Below, one piece after another: positions 22,538 to 33,872 of a stretch of 64,000 nucleotides of DNA (positions are counted from its first letter, which is position 1; each line of letters begins with the position of its first letter). Made by a program: the position numbers and the translations under genes. Source of the stretch: Catonia carolina (lineage: Eukaryota; Arthropoda; Insecta; Hemiptera; Achilidae); the NCBI GenBank assembly GCA_035578175.1, contig JAQMRL010000011.1, forward strand, positions 8,009,501 through 8,073,500, read 5' to 3'. A model generated the notes under the pieces. That model did not search any database and had not been told where the DNA came from. It saw only the letters and a list, made by a program, of their open reading frames with translations.

Positions 22538-23176
22538 CAGTAGAACCTCTTTAATCCGGCACGTTTGGGACTCGAAGCTTGCCGGATTAAAGGAAATTCC
22601 GGACTATGGAGGTTATTTATAAAAATACAGGAGTCGTATAAAAAAATAACACAATTTGCACAAGAAACTTTTACTGTATGTATTTATTATTTAAACATGG
22701 AATATAATTTAAACAATATAAATCAATATATAAGTACAGGAGAAATATTAAAATGCATTTTTTAAGTACAGTACATGATGAAATAAATTTGAATACAGTA
22801 CAGTACTGTACTATTCGTGGTTTTTAGCAACAGCACTGGTAGATGGCTGGAAAAAAGATCAATATCTATTTGCTTCTTACAACTAGTATTTTTTTTATTT
22901 AAAAAGCCATTTTTTATTACATGCAAGTTCATAACTTTGGCCATACTGTATTGTTTATTTGACTCAGCAAATTTTACAAACGTGTAAAAAAGCGTACTGA
23001 GTTTACAAACTCAGAGCGTGACGCTTTGTGGCTCTTGAGTGTCGGCGGTAGCTGTCGGGTTGCTCACTTAACAATGTTCATTGTGAAGGCAATTCTATAA
23101 TTTTTGTCTATTGCCATTGATGCCGGATTATAGACAATTCCGGACTATAGAATGCCGGATTAAGGAGGTTTTACTG
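22538..23176. mobile_element. pogo/Tigger-like non-autonomous element 1
   Basis: Terminal inverted repeats CAGTAGAACCTCTTTAATCC (left) and, reversed, CAGTAAAACCTCCTTAATCC match at 18 of 20 bases and have the shape of pogo/Tigger ends. TA precedes the left end; the right flank is TG, probably a mutated TA. CCGGATTA and TTCCGGACTAT motifs recur just inside both ends. No transposase survives; the 66-codon frame inside (22565-22765) is not one. Confidence 0.8.
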
Positions 23177-23223
23177 TGTTCGTTTCATCGGTAGTATTTT
23201 ACAGAAGGTTCTATTACTTACAT

Positions 23224-23947
23224 CAGTGTTTTTCAACTTGCGGGGACCCCTTGAGAGGGGGTTGTCACAGGACTTGCTTGGGGGGGGGGGGAGACGCGAA
23301 ATACGGGGAAACATTTAAAAAAATTATTTATTTTTAAAAATAACAAAAATTGTAATTACTTTTGCAACTTTTTTCAATTCAATTAACGTAAAACTTAGGG
23401 TGGTTTGGAATTGACCAATTTTTAAATGTTTATATTTATTTTTGTAACCCACAAAACGATGTCATTTTCCAGTGCCAAACGCTATCTTGATTTGGGTTTC
23501 AAATTCACCATTATGAAAAATCCTTGGACATAGTTATGGGATGTGGCAAATGGTTTCAAAATGTTCAACGCTACTCTGGACAGTTCTCGGTATCCCTTTT
23601 TAATACTTAATTCAAAATTTGTCGACACAAGCATTGTAGAAAGTTAATTTCATTCCCTGATCACTTAAAAGCTCTATCATGATGACAAACACTTAGCTCA
23701 GCATTTTGTACCACTAGCTCATTTAACGGATTGGCTCTCACAAATATACACTCATATCCTTAACTAAAGTTACTTATATCCTTAAGTATTGTAAAGTAAG
23801 GTAAAGTAAGCCTACTCACGTACTTAAATAACAACTACAACAGTTGTAGATTTAAAAAAGTTTTTTAACCTTATAATTTAGAGGGGAATCGGCAAAATAT
23901 TCTACTTAAAAAGGGGTTCACGGTGTCTGAAAGGTTGAGAACCACTA
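23224..23947. mobile_element. hAT-type DNA transposon remnant
   Basis: Left end CAGTGTTTTTCAACTTGCGG and right end, reversed, TAGTGGTTCTCAACCTTTC are the imperfect inverted repeats typical of hAT elements. ACTTACAT (23216-23223) and ACTTACGT (23948-23955) form the 8-bp target duplication hAT enzymes make, with one mismatch. A poly(G) tract lies at 23280-23291. Confidence 0.85.
23461..23623 (-). pseudogene. hAT transposase C-terminal remnant
   Basis: The minus frame reads KKGYRELSRVALNILKPFATSH and continues to VNLKPKSR, a stop and RLALEND. This is the pattern of the hAT C-terminal dimerisation region (form: W..... YP.LS..AL..L..FATSY..E..FS.......K.R.RL). The conserved Glu/Cys positions are changed and a stop follows Arg. 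It lies within the hAT inverted repeats and belongs to that element. The rest of the transposase is gone. Confidence 0.7.
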
Positions 23948-24129
23948 ACTTACGTTATTAAATCGACTCAAAATAATTTGTTGGTCGCCTCCGTGTTAAA
24001 TTGGTAGCTAAGGTCTTATATTTGACTTCATTCAGCGGTCAGGAAATTGTTTATTAAATCCGTTGAACTGTTTTATACCCCACAGTAATTTCCAAACAGC
24101 TAATGAAACTTCAACAAACTAAAAGAATG

Positions 24130-24362
24130 GTATGGTCTAGCTAGAGGTAAAGTCATCGTCGTGAGTCAGCTGTTTAACAGCTGATTTTTGAAGACGAAGG
24201 TAATTTTATGGTGGGGTTTAATACACTCATACACTCTCAGGAATGGCCGGCCTGGGTTCGTACTACACATCAAACACATCACCCTCATCTCATTAGGTCG
24301 TGGAGTTGCTTATTGTTCTGAATTCCACAAATTGCAACGTACACACATTAGGGATAAAAAAT
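24130..24362 (+). mobile_element. SINE-E copy 4
   Basis: Head GGTATGGTCTAGCTAGAGGTAAAG and GTCAGCTGTTTAACAGCTG, then body GGAATGGCCGGCCTGGG, CTCATTAGGTCGTGGAG and AAATTGCAACGTACACACATTAGGG. The B-box stretch between is deleted. Confidence 0.82.
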
Positions 24363-24795
24363 GTTGCTGTAATATAGACGAAAGCCCAATTTATAACTCA
24401 GAGAAATTACATCGAAGCAATTACCATGAAAAAAATCACTTTGAATGTACAAACTGTAAAGCTACCTTTTCAAAAATTTTGGAGTGAATTAACAACCAAT
24501 AAAACTATGTTTACATAGTTTCTACATCAGTACCATAAAAAGAAGGTAAGAAGCTATTAAAATTTTAAAAAAGGTTAATTTAACAATATCAGAACACAGG
24601 ATAAACGTCTACGCTCCTTCAATGAAAAAACATTTAGGAGGAACTAATTAGGGGAAAGCCTATATCCTGAAAGTTCCCCACTTGTACCCGCGAGCTTCCC
24701 TGCCCCGAAACCTTGATTTCCAGTGTTTTACTTATTATCCTAATTACAGTTGTAAAACACTTTACAAAAAGCAAAACGTTTTAATATAAGGTTAG
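24363..24795. other. AT-rich stretch, nothing identified
   Basis: No feature recognised. Confidence 0.4.
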
Positions 24796-24807
24796 ATATT
24801 TTTGTAT

Positions 24808-25168
24808 GTTGTTGTTTAGGTCATCAGCCAAAAGGCTGGTTTGAAACTGTAGAAGTTTTACTAAGTAAAACGAGGAGTGAGGTGGTTTACCAGCCTTCCT
24901 CACTGAGTGGAAAAGTACGCTTATCAGCATACCGGGCCCTCTGAAAAGCACGTATTTTCCACTCTAAAAATGACACTTTCATTTCATTCACCACAGGGTC
25001 TGGCTGTAAAATGAAATTCATTACTTTCAGAGGAGAGAACTCTGATTAGTGTCTTTTACACCTCTGCCTTTTCTGATCACGTGATAAGAAACAGAACTAT
25101 TTATTTTAGCCCTGCAACGAACAGATTGATGGTAAATAATTTGACACTCCACCTGTCTGTTATGGGAA
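24808..25168 (-). mobile_element. SINE-A copy 8 with target duplication
   Basis: Minus-strand copy starting GTTGTTGTTTAGGTCATCAG. ATATTTTTGTAT flanks it at 24796-24807 and 25169-25180 (12 bp, exact). Confidence 0.93.
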
Positions 25169-25180
25169 ATATTTTTGTAT

Positions 25181-26557
25181 AAGAAATGAAATTGTCAATA
25201 CAGGGTGAAAAATAAATTGTTCAGGCGGTCTGACACACTAACACGAGTCAAGATGCAAACATGAACAAATGAAAGATAAGAACTGTGACTTGATTTTACA
25301 ACTGACTTATTTTACAAGATATTTCTAAATAAAATTTTAAACTGATTTATAATTCGTTTCGTTTATGAATTCTTATTCTAACGAAAATCAAATCACTACT
25401 TTTAGAAAGGTAAATCAATATGAATGGTTACCAATAAACACTGTATTACTCAGTTACTATTACACAACAATTTTATAATTACTTCAATAATTTTCTAAAT
25501 TACGTCGTAATGTGATTTATTAATAATAATCTATATGTTACTTTCTTACTTTCTAATTTAATTAAACTAAAGTTAATAATTTCGGATATTCTGAATTGTT
25601 ATACTATATTATATAAGATAATAGTTAATAAGTTTACGTTTACTTTTGGTGCAATTTTACGGACGTCAAAGCTTCCTGTATTTTTAATACCAAAATCCTT
25701 TTCCTGCCAATCACTTCTCGACAGTCTTCTATTCATGTAATCAACTTAATTAAATCAATCCTAATTTTCAATTCGTTTTTCATATTATTTCCCCATTTAA
25801 TGAGATACAGGGAAAACTTATTTTAACCGTTCGCGGACTATTGACGGATATAGACCTCACCGCCAAAAAAATATTTTGACTAAAATTTATCTTGATCAAA
25901 ATTATGCCAAAATATTACAGGAAATTTGCACCTGCAGAAATTTACATTGACAGGACTGCCCGCCAGTGTTTCCTGGCTGCCACATAGTCGGTGTTTCATA
26001 CGGGGAAACAGGGGCCACATCGAGCCAGGGCCGTTGAATAAAAAAATCCCATATAATAATAATAAGGGAGTACCCTTATTCAACGGTCTTTACATCGAGC
26101 ACCTTTTGTAGGAAACTATTAACTATTTTTTACGTTGTTTTTAAACTGAAATTCATTAATTTTATGCAAATCTACAGTATTGAATGAAGAATCAGCTGCT
26201 ATTTCCAACCTAAGGACAAAATTAGTTACTATTTCATGCAGTTAAATTTTTTCATAATTACGTTTGTTTTGTTTTTAGATATAGTTAAATTTTAATATCT
26301 AGTATTCAATTTATTTTAAAGTAATTTACATGAATCTTTTTAAAATTAAATTTTCTACAAATCTAATTAATAAAAAATACACCTTAATTTACCAAAGTAA
26401 TTTCATGTTAAAAACAAAAATGTGTTATTTTAAGCCCCAATTCTAGTGCTTTACGCCAGATATCTTTAAAACTGATGAAGGTACCTATATTATTGGGACC
26501 AATTTGAAAGTAATAGTACATATGAACTAATCAGATTTGTCTCTTTATTTACAGCCT
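25181..26557. other. AT-rich stretch with one short hairpin
   Basis: CCGTTGAATAA at 26031 pairs with TTATTCAACGG at 26076, an 11-bp stem around an ATAATAATAATAAGGG loop. Otherwise no feature recognised. Confidence 0.4.
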
Positions 26558-26565
26558 TAAAAATG

Positions 26566-26963
26566 GCTGTTGTTGTTTAGGTCATTAGCCGAAAAGCTGG
26601 TTTGAACCTGTAGAGGTTTTACTAAGTAAAACGAGGAGTGAGGTGGTTTACCATTGCCTTCTTTACTGAATGGATAAGTATGCTTATCAGCATGCCGGGC
26701 CCTCTGAAAAGCACATATTTTCCACTCTGCAAATGACACCTTCACTTCATTCACCACAGGGTCTGGCTGTATAATGAAATTCATTACTTTCAGAGGAGAT
26801 AACTCTGATTAGTGTCTTTTACACCTCTACCTCTTCTATTCTTAAATGATTTAGTCATTTAATTGGCTGACCATGTGATAAGAAACAGAACTATTTATTT
26901 TAGCCCTGCAACGGACAGATTGAGAGTAAATAATTTGACTCTCCGTCTGTCTGTTACGGGCAG
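26566..26963 (-). mobile_element. SINE-A copy 9 with target duplication
   Basis: 398-bp minus-strand copy. TAAAAATG flanks it at 26558-26565 and 26964-26971. Confidence 0.9.
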
Positions 26964-26971
26964 TAAAAATG

Positions 26972-28205
26972 TCTATATATTCTCAATTCACAGAGGGAAT
27001 TCTCAGCGAAATCTTTGTCGCAGTATAACTTGCTAACGAAGCGTTTTCGGGCCTATGTTTGTATGAACTTTTCTTTTATTTTTAGCTATAGAATGAGCTA
27101 CCGAAAGATTGCCGTATGATTCTAAATCACTCTGTATAACCCGGATTCTTAAAACAAAGCCATCTGCCTACAGAAATTTGGTAATCATACAAAAAATCCA
27201 TCGAAAAAATACTAGTCTATTGGGCGGAGTGCAAGATCAGAAAATGTTTAAAAAATTTACTTCTGAACTTTCCCATACAGTACCACATTATGTAATAGGT
27301 GAACTCAAAAAAGAACAATTCAAATTGCAACAATTAATTTTTTATACAATGCCATTCTGTAATTTAATCGCAGCTTTAGGCATTTCAAATACATTATGAA
27401 AACAAATAAATTTTAAGTATACATGTTATACTGCATTATAAGTATTAATTATCATCGTTATTTTGTACGTATTAAATGGGGAAACATCTAGTGTGTTTAA
27501 TTCACACTGGCAAAGCCGGTTTGGTCTCGTGGCTTCATCGTCCGTATTAGATCATCGTTGTTGACCTACGACCTTAAGATCTTTCTAATTTAATAGTCAA
27601 CAATATCAGGGTTTTTGACATTTTTCTTTATACGTTATACATTTACTAATAATTATATTCGATTATCATAATTAATTAAATTTTTCGAAAAAATTTTCTG
27701 AACGGGAAATTTTAACAATATAATTTTCCTCAATTTCTGATTGGAATAATAAATATCTTTTGGTTATCTTACATAAAATTATTAAAATTATTGTTAGCTT
27801 TAAATTATGTGCATTAAATAAATTAGTTCAACTGGTTTAATTCTCTTCCCAGTTTTACTTTATTACTTTTACCAGAACCGAAAAACTTTTTGTCTTAATT
27901 TCTTGGCTTACTAAAATAATATACTAAAACTCAATCTGTTCAAGCACTCTCTTTAAGTGTATTTAACGCAACGCCAATAAAACACTACTGATTGTTAAAG
28001 GTAAATGAACGAGAAACCTGTAAAAAAATATGGAGAAATTTTAACACTAAAATTACTAACAACCACTGTTCAAATCGGTTGCACATAAAATGAAGAGTAT
28101 AGGGTTTAAGCTTGTGGGATACACCATTTACTTCGGACAAAGTAAACATAGAATTTTGAAAAAAAAAACAGTTTTTATTAGCATTAATTCAAATTGCTAT
28201 GTTTT
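26972..28205. other. AT-rich stretch with one unassigned frame
   Basis: A 96-codon plus frame (27109-27399) resembles no family I know. Bases 27515-27590 (GCCGGTTTGGTCTCGTGGC) faintly resemble a tRNA-like SINE head without a body. Confidence 0.35.
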
Positions 28206-28206
28206 T

Positions 28207-29179
28207 ACTTTCTCTTGCCCTATATGAATAAATAGGGAAGGAAAGTATTGTTTTCAAGTCGGTTTTCGAAATCGAGTTTTCACTGGGTAGGCCTATACAC
28301 GTTTTCAGACCCCCTCAACCCAAAAATCATGTTTTTAGCGATTGGTTTGTGTGTAAACGAAATATCTCAAGAACGGAATAGCGTACATAGTTGAAAGTGG
28401 AACTTAAGTAAGGTATCTCTGCGGGACTCGAATTGAATATTTTCATCAAATTCGGTCAACCGAAAACAGGTTGTTTATTCGTGCGATTTTCTCAAAAAAG
28501 GCTCCTACGATTTTTTTAAAAAATCGCCTTATTTACTAAATTTTTTATGCTCTACAAGGTAAGGTAAGCGCTATGTCTGCTGAAATTGTTAAGGGGCTGT
28601 GCTCTCGTAGAAAAAAATGGTTTTTATTGTTTTTAAATCGCGGCCTTATATGCATTTTAGAGCAAAAATGTATACAATCAAAGTTGTAAAACATTTAAAT
28701 CCTACAATTTTGTTTTCAAACACTTTTTGTACAACGCTTAGTTTAGCGGCAATTGGTGATTTTCAGGTTTTTTTTTCATTAAAATCCGTAAAAAATTAAT
28801 TTTTTAAGATTGAGGCCTTAGTACATTCTACGACAAAAATATCGTAACTAATTTCAATGTATTAAATTTTTAAATAAAAATAAATACATATATTAAAATA
28901 AATTAATTTTAAAATTTTATTTTAATTTTTTTTGCATTAAATTTTTTATGTATTAAATGTAATAATTTTTCGAAAATTATTTTTACAAAATACCTAACTT
29001 TTATTATAAACATTTTTTAATGCAACGCTTAGTTTAGCGTCAATTAGCGATTTTCCATATTTTTAAGTGAAATGAAGGTTGATTTTAATTTTGTATCATT
29101 CACTCATGATTAAAATTAGGTTATATTGTTCATTATCTGCATTGGCAAGAGAAAGTCGTGTGAGTGTTTAACAGCAGAT

Positions 29180-29182
<3 letters not shown>
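28207..29182 (+). repeat. Family F copy 2
   Basis: Starts ACTTTCTCTTGCCCTATATG and ends in GGCAAGAGAAAGTCGTGTGAG and CAGATTATTTT. Its edges thus hold the inverted pair CTTTCTCTTGCC/GGCAAGAGAAAG about 950 bp apart. The GT tract present in other copies is reduced to GTTTGTGTGTAAACG here. Confidence 0.82.

Positions 29183-29211
<29 letters not shown>
29183..29211. repeat. Poly(T) tract
   Basis: About 30 T directly after family F copy 2. The 71-codon frame across it is an artefact. Confidence 0.9.
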
Positions 29212-29218
<7 letters not shown>

Positions 29219-30283
29219 TGTATTTTTGGGTTTCATAAGGAGGGGACACGGCTCCCTCCCCCTCACTGGATACATACATGTATGTCAGCCATATTGAATA
29301 GAAAATATTTATCTAACAATTTCTTTCTTAAGCAACCCTAGACTTTCCTAATAGTCTTTTTAAGGAACTGTTTTAGTTCATAACTTTATATTTTTGGTTA
29401 GAACCAATCTATAAGAAACGATTCATTTGTATAACACCCAATTTATTTGTGTCTGGATTTTCATCGAAGGTTATCTTTAATAAATTGTTTTATTACTCGA
29501 GTAGAGTATAAAATTCAACATTAAAAACTTAATTTAAATTCGTATTAATCTGCAACCAATAATGTTACCTAAAAGTATAAAAATAAAATCATTACTGAAA
29601 AATATTTAGGAATTAATATAAAATACATTCATAATTATCTAAACACTTAGCGAACAAACATTGTAAAATCAACAAGTATTTTCAAGAAAAATAAAACCAG
29701 AGAAGTTGATAAATACTTTTTAAAACACAATAATACTATAATACTTAAGTTTACGCAAGATAAAAAACTACTTAACAAAAGTACAATTAGTAAATTACAT
29801 TTTTATCAAACATGTTTGGTGTCATAATGTTACATTCCTTAGATACCACGGTTCTACATAAATAAGAGAAATGAAACGTTCAAATATAAGTACACAATAA
29901 CTTTTATCACTTACAATAAATAAATAAATAATTGAAGTAGATCATTGAAATAATTTAAGTTGTTGGCCTCAATAGCAAATATTTCTCCCCGCTTCGATTG
30001 TAAAATAAAGTAAGTGTTTAAAATGCATACTTTCTAATATCGGATTGAACATGCATAAAATCGAACGTGAGTATATTCATATAATAGATAATAATGCTTA
30101 ATTCAGTCATCTTAAATAGAAAGAAATTTCAACCAGTAAATCGTTGAAACAATTCTTATTCTAACCTCTCTCAAAATTAGTCTTAGAAAAAGAGTAAGCG
30201 AAGTGTTTAACGTTCTTAATATTTCCCTTCGTACGGACATAACTATAAAAGTACCAAAGTTTAAGTTCGATTAAAATACTTAC
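29212..30283. other. AT-rich stretch, nothing identified
   Basis: No feature recognised. Confidence 0.4.
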
Positions 30284-30384
30284 ATCAATCTGCTAGTTTC
30301 AGAGCTACAAAAAATATAATAGGCAGAGGTACAAAAGACACTAATCAGAGTTGCCTTATTACAAGAGTAATGAATTACATTATA
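30284..30384 (+). mobile_element. SINE-A copy 10, fragment cut by a mariner end
   Basis: ATCAATCTGCTAGTTTCAG to GTAATGAATTACATTATA follows SINE-A, with a small internal deletion. It stops at TA exactly where a mariner inverted repeat begins. Confidence 0.75.
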
Positions 30385-30532
30385 CGAGGTGCGGCTATTA
30401 AATAATGAGACTGACGTTGTAAAAAATTTTATTTTTATTTAATACATAATCATTAATTGTCACCTTCAATATACACTCCTTCTCTAACCCTACAACGCTC
30501 CATGTGAATTTTCCGTTGTTGGAAACGGAAGG
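30385..30532 (-). pseudogene. Third mariner: inverted repeat and transposase C-terminus
   Basis: CGAGGTGCGGCTATTAAATA after TA is a mariner-type terminal repeat. The minus frame ending at a stop at 30453 reads RKIHMERCRVREGVYIEGDN, the usual last residues of mariner transposases (..RCxxxxGxYxEGDN). The rest of the gene and the other terminal repeat are missing; the sequence changes at about 30532 into an inverted repeat of another element. Confidence 0.75.
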
Positions 30533-31156
30533 TATGTTGGCAACAGTGTACTCAAGGCCAACTACCTAAGACAGTTAAAATGTTCCAGTCAAGCATTAGT
30601 GTGGTGACAGCAGTCGTTTTGTTATATTGTGTCAGCAATGTTTTTTTTCCAAGGAAGAACGCGTGTTTATTGTAGAGACTTACATAGCGAGTAAATCTTA
30701 CAAATGTGTGCAAGATAAGTTTCAGTTGAAATTTTCCCGTTCTGCCGTTCCGAATAAATCGTCAATATTGCGTTGATAAATAAATTCCGTAGAACTGGGA
30801 GTGTACTCGATAAGAAACCACCTCGCCAGCCAACAAAGTTAACCGCGGAAGTTCTCGAAGATTTGAAAAATCGTTTGACTCAATCACCTAAAAAAATCGC
30901 TTAGAAGATTATCATTGCAAGCTGGGCTAACATTAACTACTGTTTTCAGAGCTACGAAAAAGTTATACTTGCATCCTTATTTACTTTACTGAGATTTACT
31001 CACTATGTGAGTCTCTACAATAAACACGCGTTCTTCCTTGGAAAAAACCATTGCTGACACAATATAACGAAACGACTGGTGTCACCACACTAATGCTTGA
31101 CTGGAACATTTTAACTGTCTTAGGTAGTTGGTCTTTAGTACACTGTTGCCAACATA
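30533..31156. repeat. Long inverted repeat with DUF4817-like remnant
   Basis: Arms 30533-30697 and 30992-31156 are reverse complements with a few mismatches. Between and within the left arm the plus strand, with one frameshift and stops, reads ERVFIVETYIASKSYKCVQD, NKFRRTGSVLDKKPPRQP and a VLEDLKNRLTQSPKK segment. That is the helix-turn-helix N-terminus (DUF4817 type) found in arthropod transposon proteins. The right arm repeats only the 5' leader and the first codons in reverse. It is a decayed element with an inverted duplication of its 5' end. Confidence 0.7.
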
Positions 31157-31336
31157 CCGATTGGGGGACAGAAAATTTACCGATGTATTACTTCTATCTT
31201 CTTATAATCAGGGTCGCGTCCTTAATAAAACACCCGTTAATTAAGACGATTAGTTCAGTTACTTTAACGGACCACCCTCCCAGAAGGCAAAAGGAACTTG
31301 GAACAGAGATTTTTTGTTACCCTAATAAAAAAAAAA

Positions 31337-32315
31337 AATTTGGTGTGAAACACTCACACAACTTTCTCTTGCCAATGCAAATAATTAACAATAAACCTAA
31401 CATTAGTAACAAAACATTAGAAATAAACAAAAAACTAACCTCAATAAACATTACCTAATTTTAATCTAATTTTAGTATGAAAAACCAAAATGAAAATTAA
31501 CCTCAGTTTGGCTTTAAAATACGGAAAATCACTCTTCACGCTAAACTAGGCTCTGTACAGAAAAATGCCTTAATTAAAACTTGTAGATCTTTTAATTTTC
31601 TATAAATTTGGTTAAAACACTTTTGTCGTAAAATGAGTACTAAGGCCGACATGTTAAAAAAATCGATTTTTCACACATTTTCGTGAGATAAAAACATAAA
31701 ATCGCCAATTACCGCTAAACTAAGCGTTAAACAAAAAAAGTTTTTAATAACAGTTGTAGGTTTTTAAATTCTCTACAACTTTTATTATATAAATTTTTGC
31801 GCTAAAATTCATATTAAAGCCGTAATCTTAAAAAAACAATTTCTTTACGTGAAAACAGCCTCACCAAGAATTTCAGCAAACATGGCGCCTACCCTATCTT
31901 GTAGAGAATAAAAAATGAATAAACCAGGCGATTTTAAAAAAAAATCGTAGGACCAGTTTTTGAGAAAAACGCAAAAAAGTGAAAAATTACTCGAATAAAC
32001 TACTACTTCCGGTTGACCGATTTTTATGAAAATGTTCATGTCGGGTCTAGTAGTGGTATGTAGCTTAAGTTCTAAGTTTCAAGTTTGTACGATGTTCCGT
32101 TCTTGAGATATTCTGTTCACACACACACACAAACGCGCGCGCGCGCGCGCACACACATACACACACACACACACACACACAGACCAATCGCTAAAAACAT
32201 GTTTTTTGGGTTCAGGGGGTCTGAAAACGTGTAAATCCGGTGAAAACTCGATTTTTTAAAATCGACATGAAAACAATATTTTCCTTCCTATATATTCATA
32301 TAGGCAAGAGAAAGT
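31337..32315 (-). repeat. Family F copy 3
   Basis: Starts AAATTTGGTGTGAAACAC and CTTTCTCTTGCCAATGC, ends CATATAGGCAAGAGAAAGT. Carries the longest CA/CG tract of the copies (32118-32181). TAATAAA occurs on both sides (near 31324 and 32316) and may be a target duplication. Confidence 0.82.
32118..32181. repeat. (CA)n(CG)n(CA)n tract inside family F
   Basis: Alternating purine-pyrimidine run with a GCGCGC core. It is an expansion of the short GT tract seen in other F copies. Confidence 0.9.
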
Positions 32316-32360
32316 AATAAAGAAATAAAAATTCAGATGACTATAATATAACTAATAATA

Positions 32361-33666
32361 CGAGGTTTGTTCAAAAAATAACGGGAATTTTCGTTTTTTG
32401 AAAAAAATATTTATTTATTCATCTACATTAATATTGTCGCCTTCAAAGTAGTCCCCTTCGCATGCAATACACTTGTGCCAACGCTTTTTCCAATCCTCGA
32501 AACACTTCTGAAACTCGATCTTTGTGATAGCTTTTAGCTCTTTCACCGATTCGCTTTTAATGTCATCTATGCTTGTAAAACGACGGCCTTTTAATGTTCT
32601 CTTTATTTTTTGAAATAGAAAAAAGTCACATGGAGCCATGTCTGGCGAATATAGAGGCTGGGGCATCGTTACAGTTTTGTTTTTGGCCAAAAATTCACGA
32701 ACAAGCAATGAAGTGTGAGCAGGTGCATTATCGTGGTGCAAAAGCCATGAATTGTTTTGCCACAAATCCGGGCGTTTTTTTCGGATTGCTTCATGCAAAC
32801 GGCGTTGAACTTGTAGGTAGTACTCCTTATTGATTGTTTGACCTTGTGGCAAGAATTCATGATGCACTATGGCATTAAAATCGAAGAACACAGTGAGCAT
32901 AACCTTCACATTCGACCGCACTTGTCGAACCTTTTTCGGTCTTGGCGATCCAGAATGCCTCCACTGGGACGATTGAGCCTTAGTTTCGACATCGTATCCG
33001 TAAACCCATGGTTCGTCACCTGTTATAACACGTTTGAGTAGATCCGCATCGTTGTCGACTTCATTTAGTGACTCCTGAGCAACTTCCATTCGCCGCTGTT
33101 TTTGTTCGAAATTCAACAATTTTGGAACGAATTTTGCTGCCACACGTTTCATACCCAAAACATCCGAAAAAATTTCATGGCATGAGCCAATCGATATGCC
33201 AACATCATCACTCACTTCTCTGATTGTGATTCGGCGATCGTTCATAACCATTTCTTTCACTTTTTTCACGTTTTCATCGGTTGTTGATGTGCTTGGACGT
33301 CCGGGTCGTTCATCATCTTCAACGTTTTCGCGGCCATCTTGGAAACGCTTATACCACTCGTAAATCCTTGTTTTACTCATAGCAGACTCACCATATGCCT
33401 TTGTTAACATTTCACACACTTTATTTCATTTTTCACGCAAAATTTAATACAAATTCTTTAATCCATTTTTTTAACAAACAAAAATAGCCGTGCTCGAAAA
33501 ACACGTCTAACCTTAGCGGCTTCCACTTAAGAACTAAGCAATGGATATTGTTGAAAATTTTATCGTACGTCAGGGGCATGTGTACCAACATAATAAAAAA
33601 AATTTACAATCGGACTATCAAAACCCGCGAAATTTAAAAATTCCGATACTTTTTGAACACACCTCG
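32361..33666 (-). mobile_element. Mariner element 1, 1306 bp
   Basis: CGAGGTTTGTTCAAAAAATA at the left and, reversed, CGAGGTGTGTTCAAAAAGTA at the right are the terminal inverted repeats. TA flanks both ends (32359-32360, 33667-33668), the target duplication mariners make. Length is typical for the family. It carries one long transposase frame on the minus strand. Confidence 0.95.
32415..33419 (-). pseudogene. Mariner transposase, nearly complete, 5' damaged
   Basis: 334 open codons of a D,D34D mariner transposase, the enzyme that cuts the element out and joins it at TA. Visible parts are an N-terminal helix-turn-helix half (EWYKRFQDGRE, then RRITIREVSDDVGIS), a KFVPK linker in place of the usual WVPH, and the catalytic triad Asp135 (ITGDEPW), Asp230 (LHHDNAPAH) and Asp265 (APCDFFLF), with exactly 34 residues between the last two. 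It ends GDYFEGDN as mariners do. The frame opens on GTG (Val). Upstream, near 33480, another frame reads the expected start but meets TAA at codon 3 and is out of frame with the rest. About 20 N-terminal residues are therefore lost unless translation starts at the internal ATG (codon 4). Probably inactive, though the catalytic core is intact. Confidence 0.92.
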
Positions 33667-33872
33667 TATATACGCTGATTCAGAATTCCATTAGTAAAAC
33701 AAAATCCAAGAAGCTCCATCAATGGGTGAGCCGCTTCCTCATGTCATTCATGTCAATACAATTTTTATTGTTATAATTTTACAGACATTTATTTACTAAA
33801 TAAATTTTACTTACTAAAAAGCATTTATTTACTAAATGCACAAAAATACTACAAAAATTCTGAAAGATTATA

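Noticed and set aside
27109..27399. 96-codon plus frame as a small gene
   Set aside because: No recognisable domain, AT-rich codon content and no supporting context. Kept only as part of an unassigned stretch.
27515..27590. tRNA-like patch
   Set aside because: Only an A-box-like string is seen. The B-box and any known SINE body are missing.
32594..33041. Plus-strand frames of 63-79 codons opposite the first mariner
   Set aside because: Shadows of the transposase gene on the minus strand.
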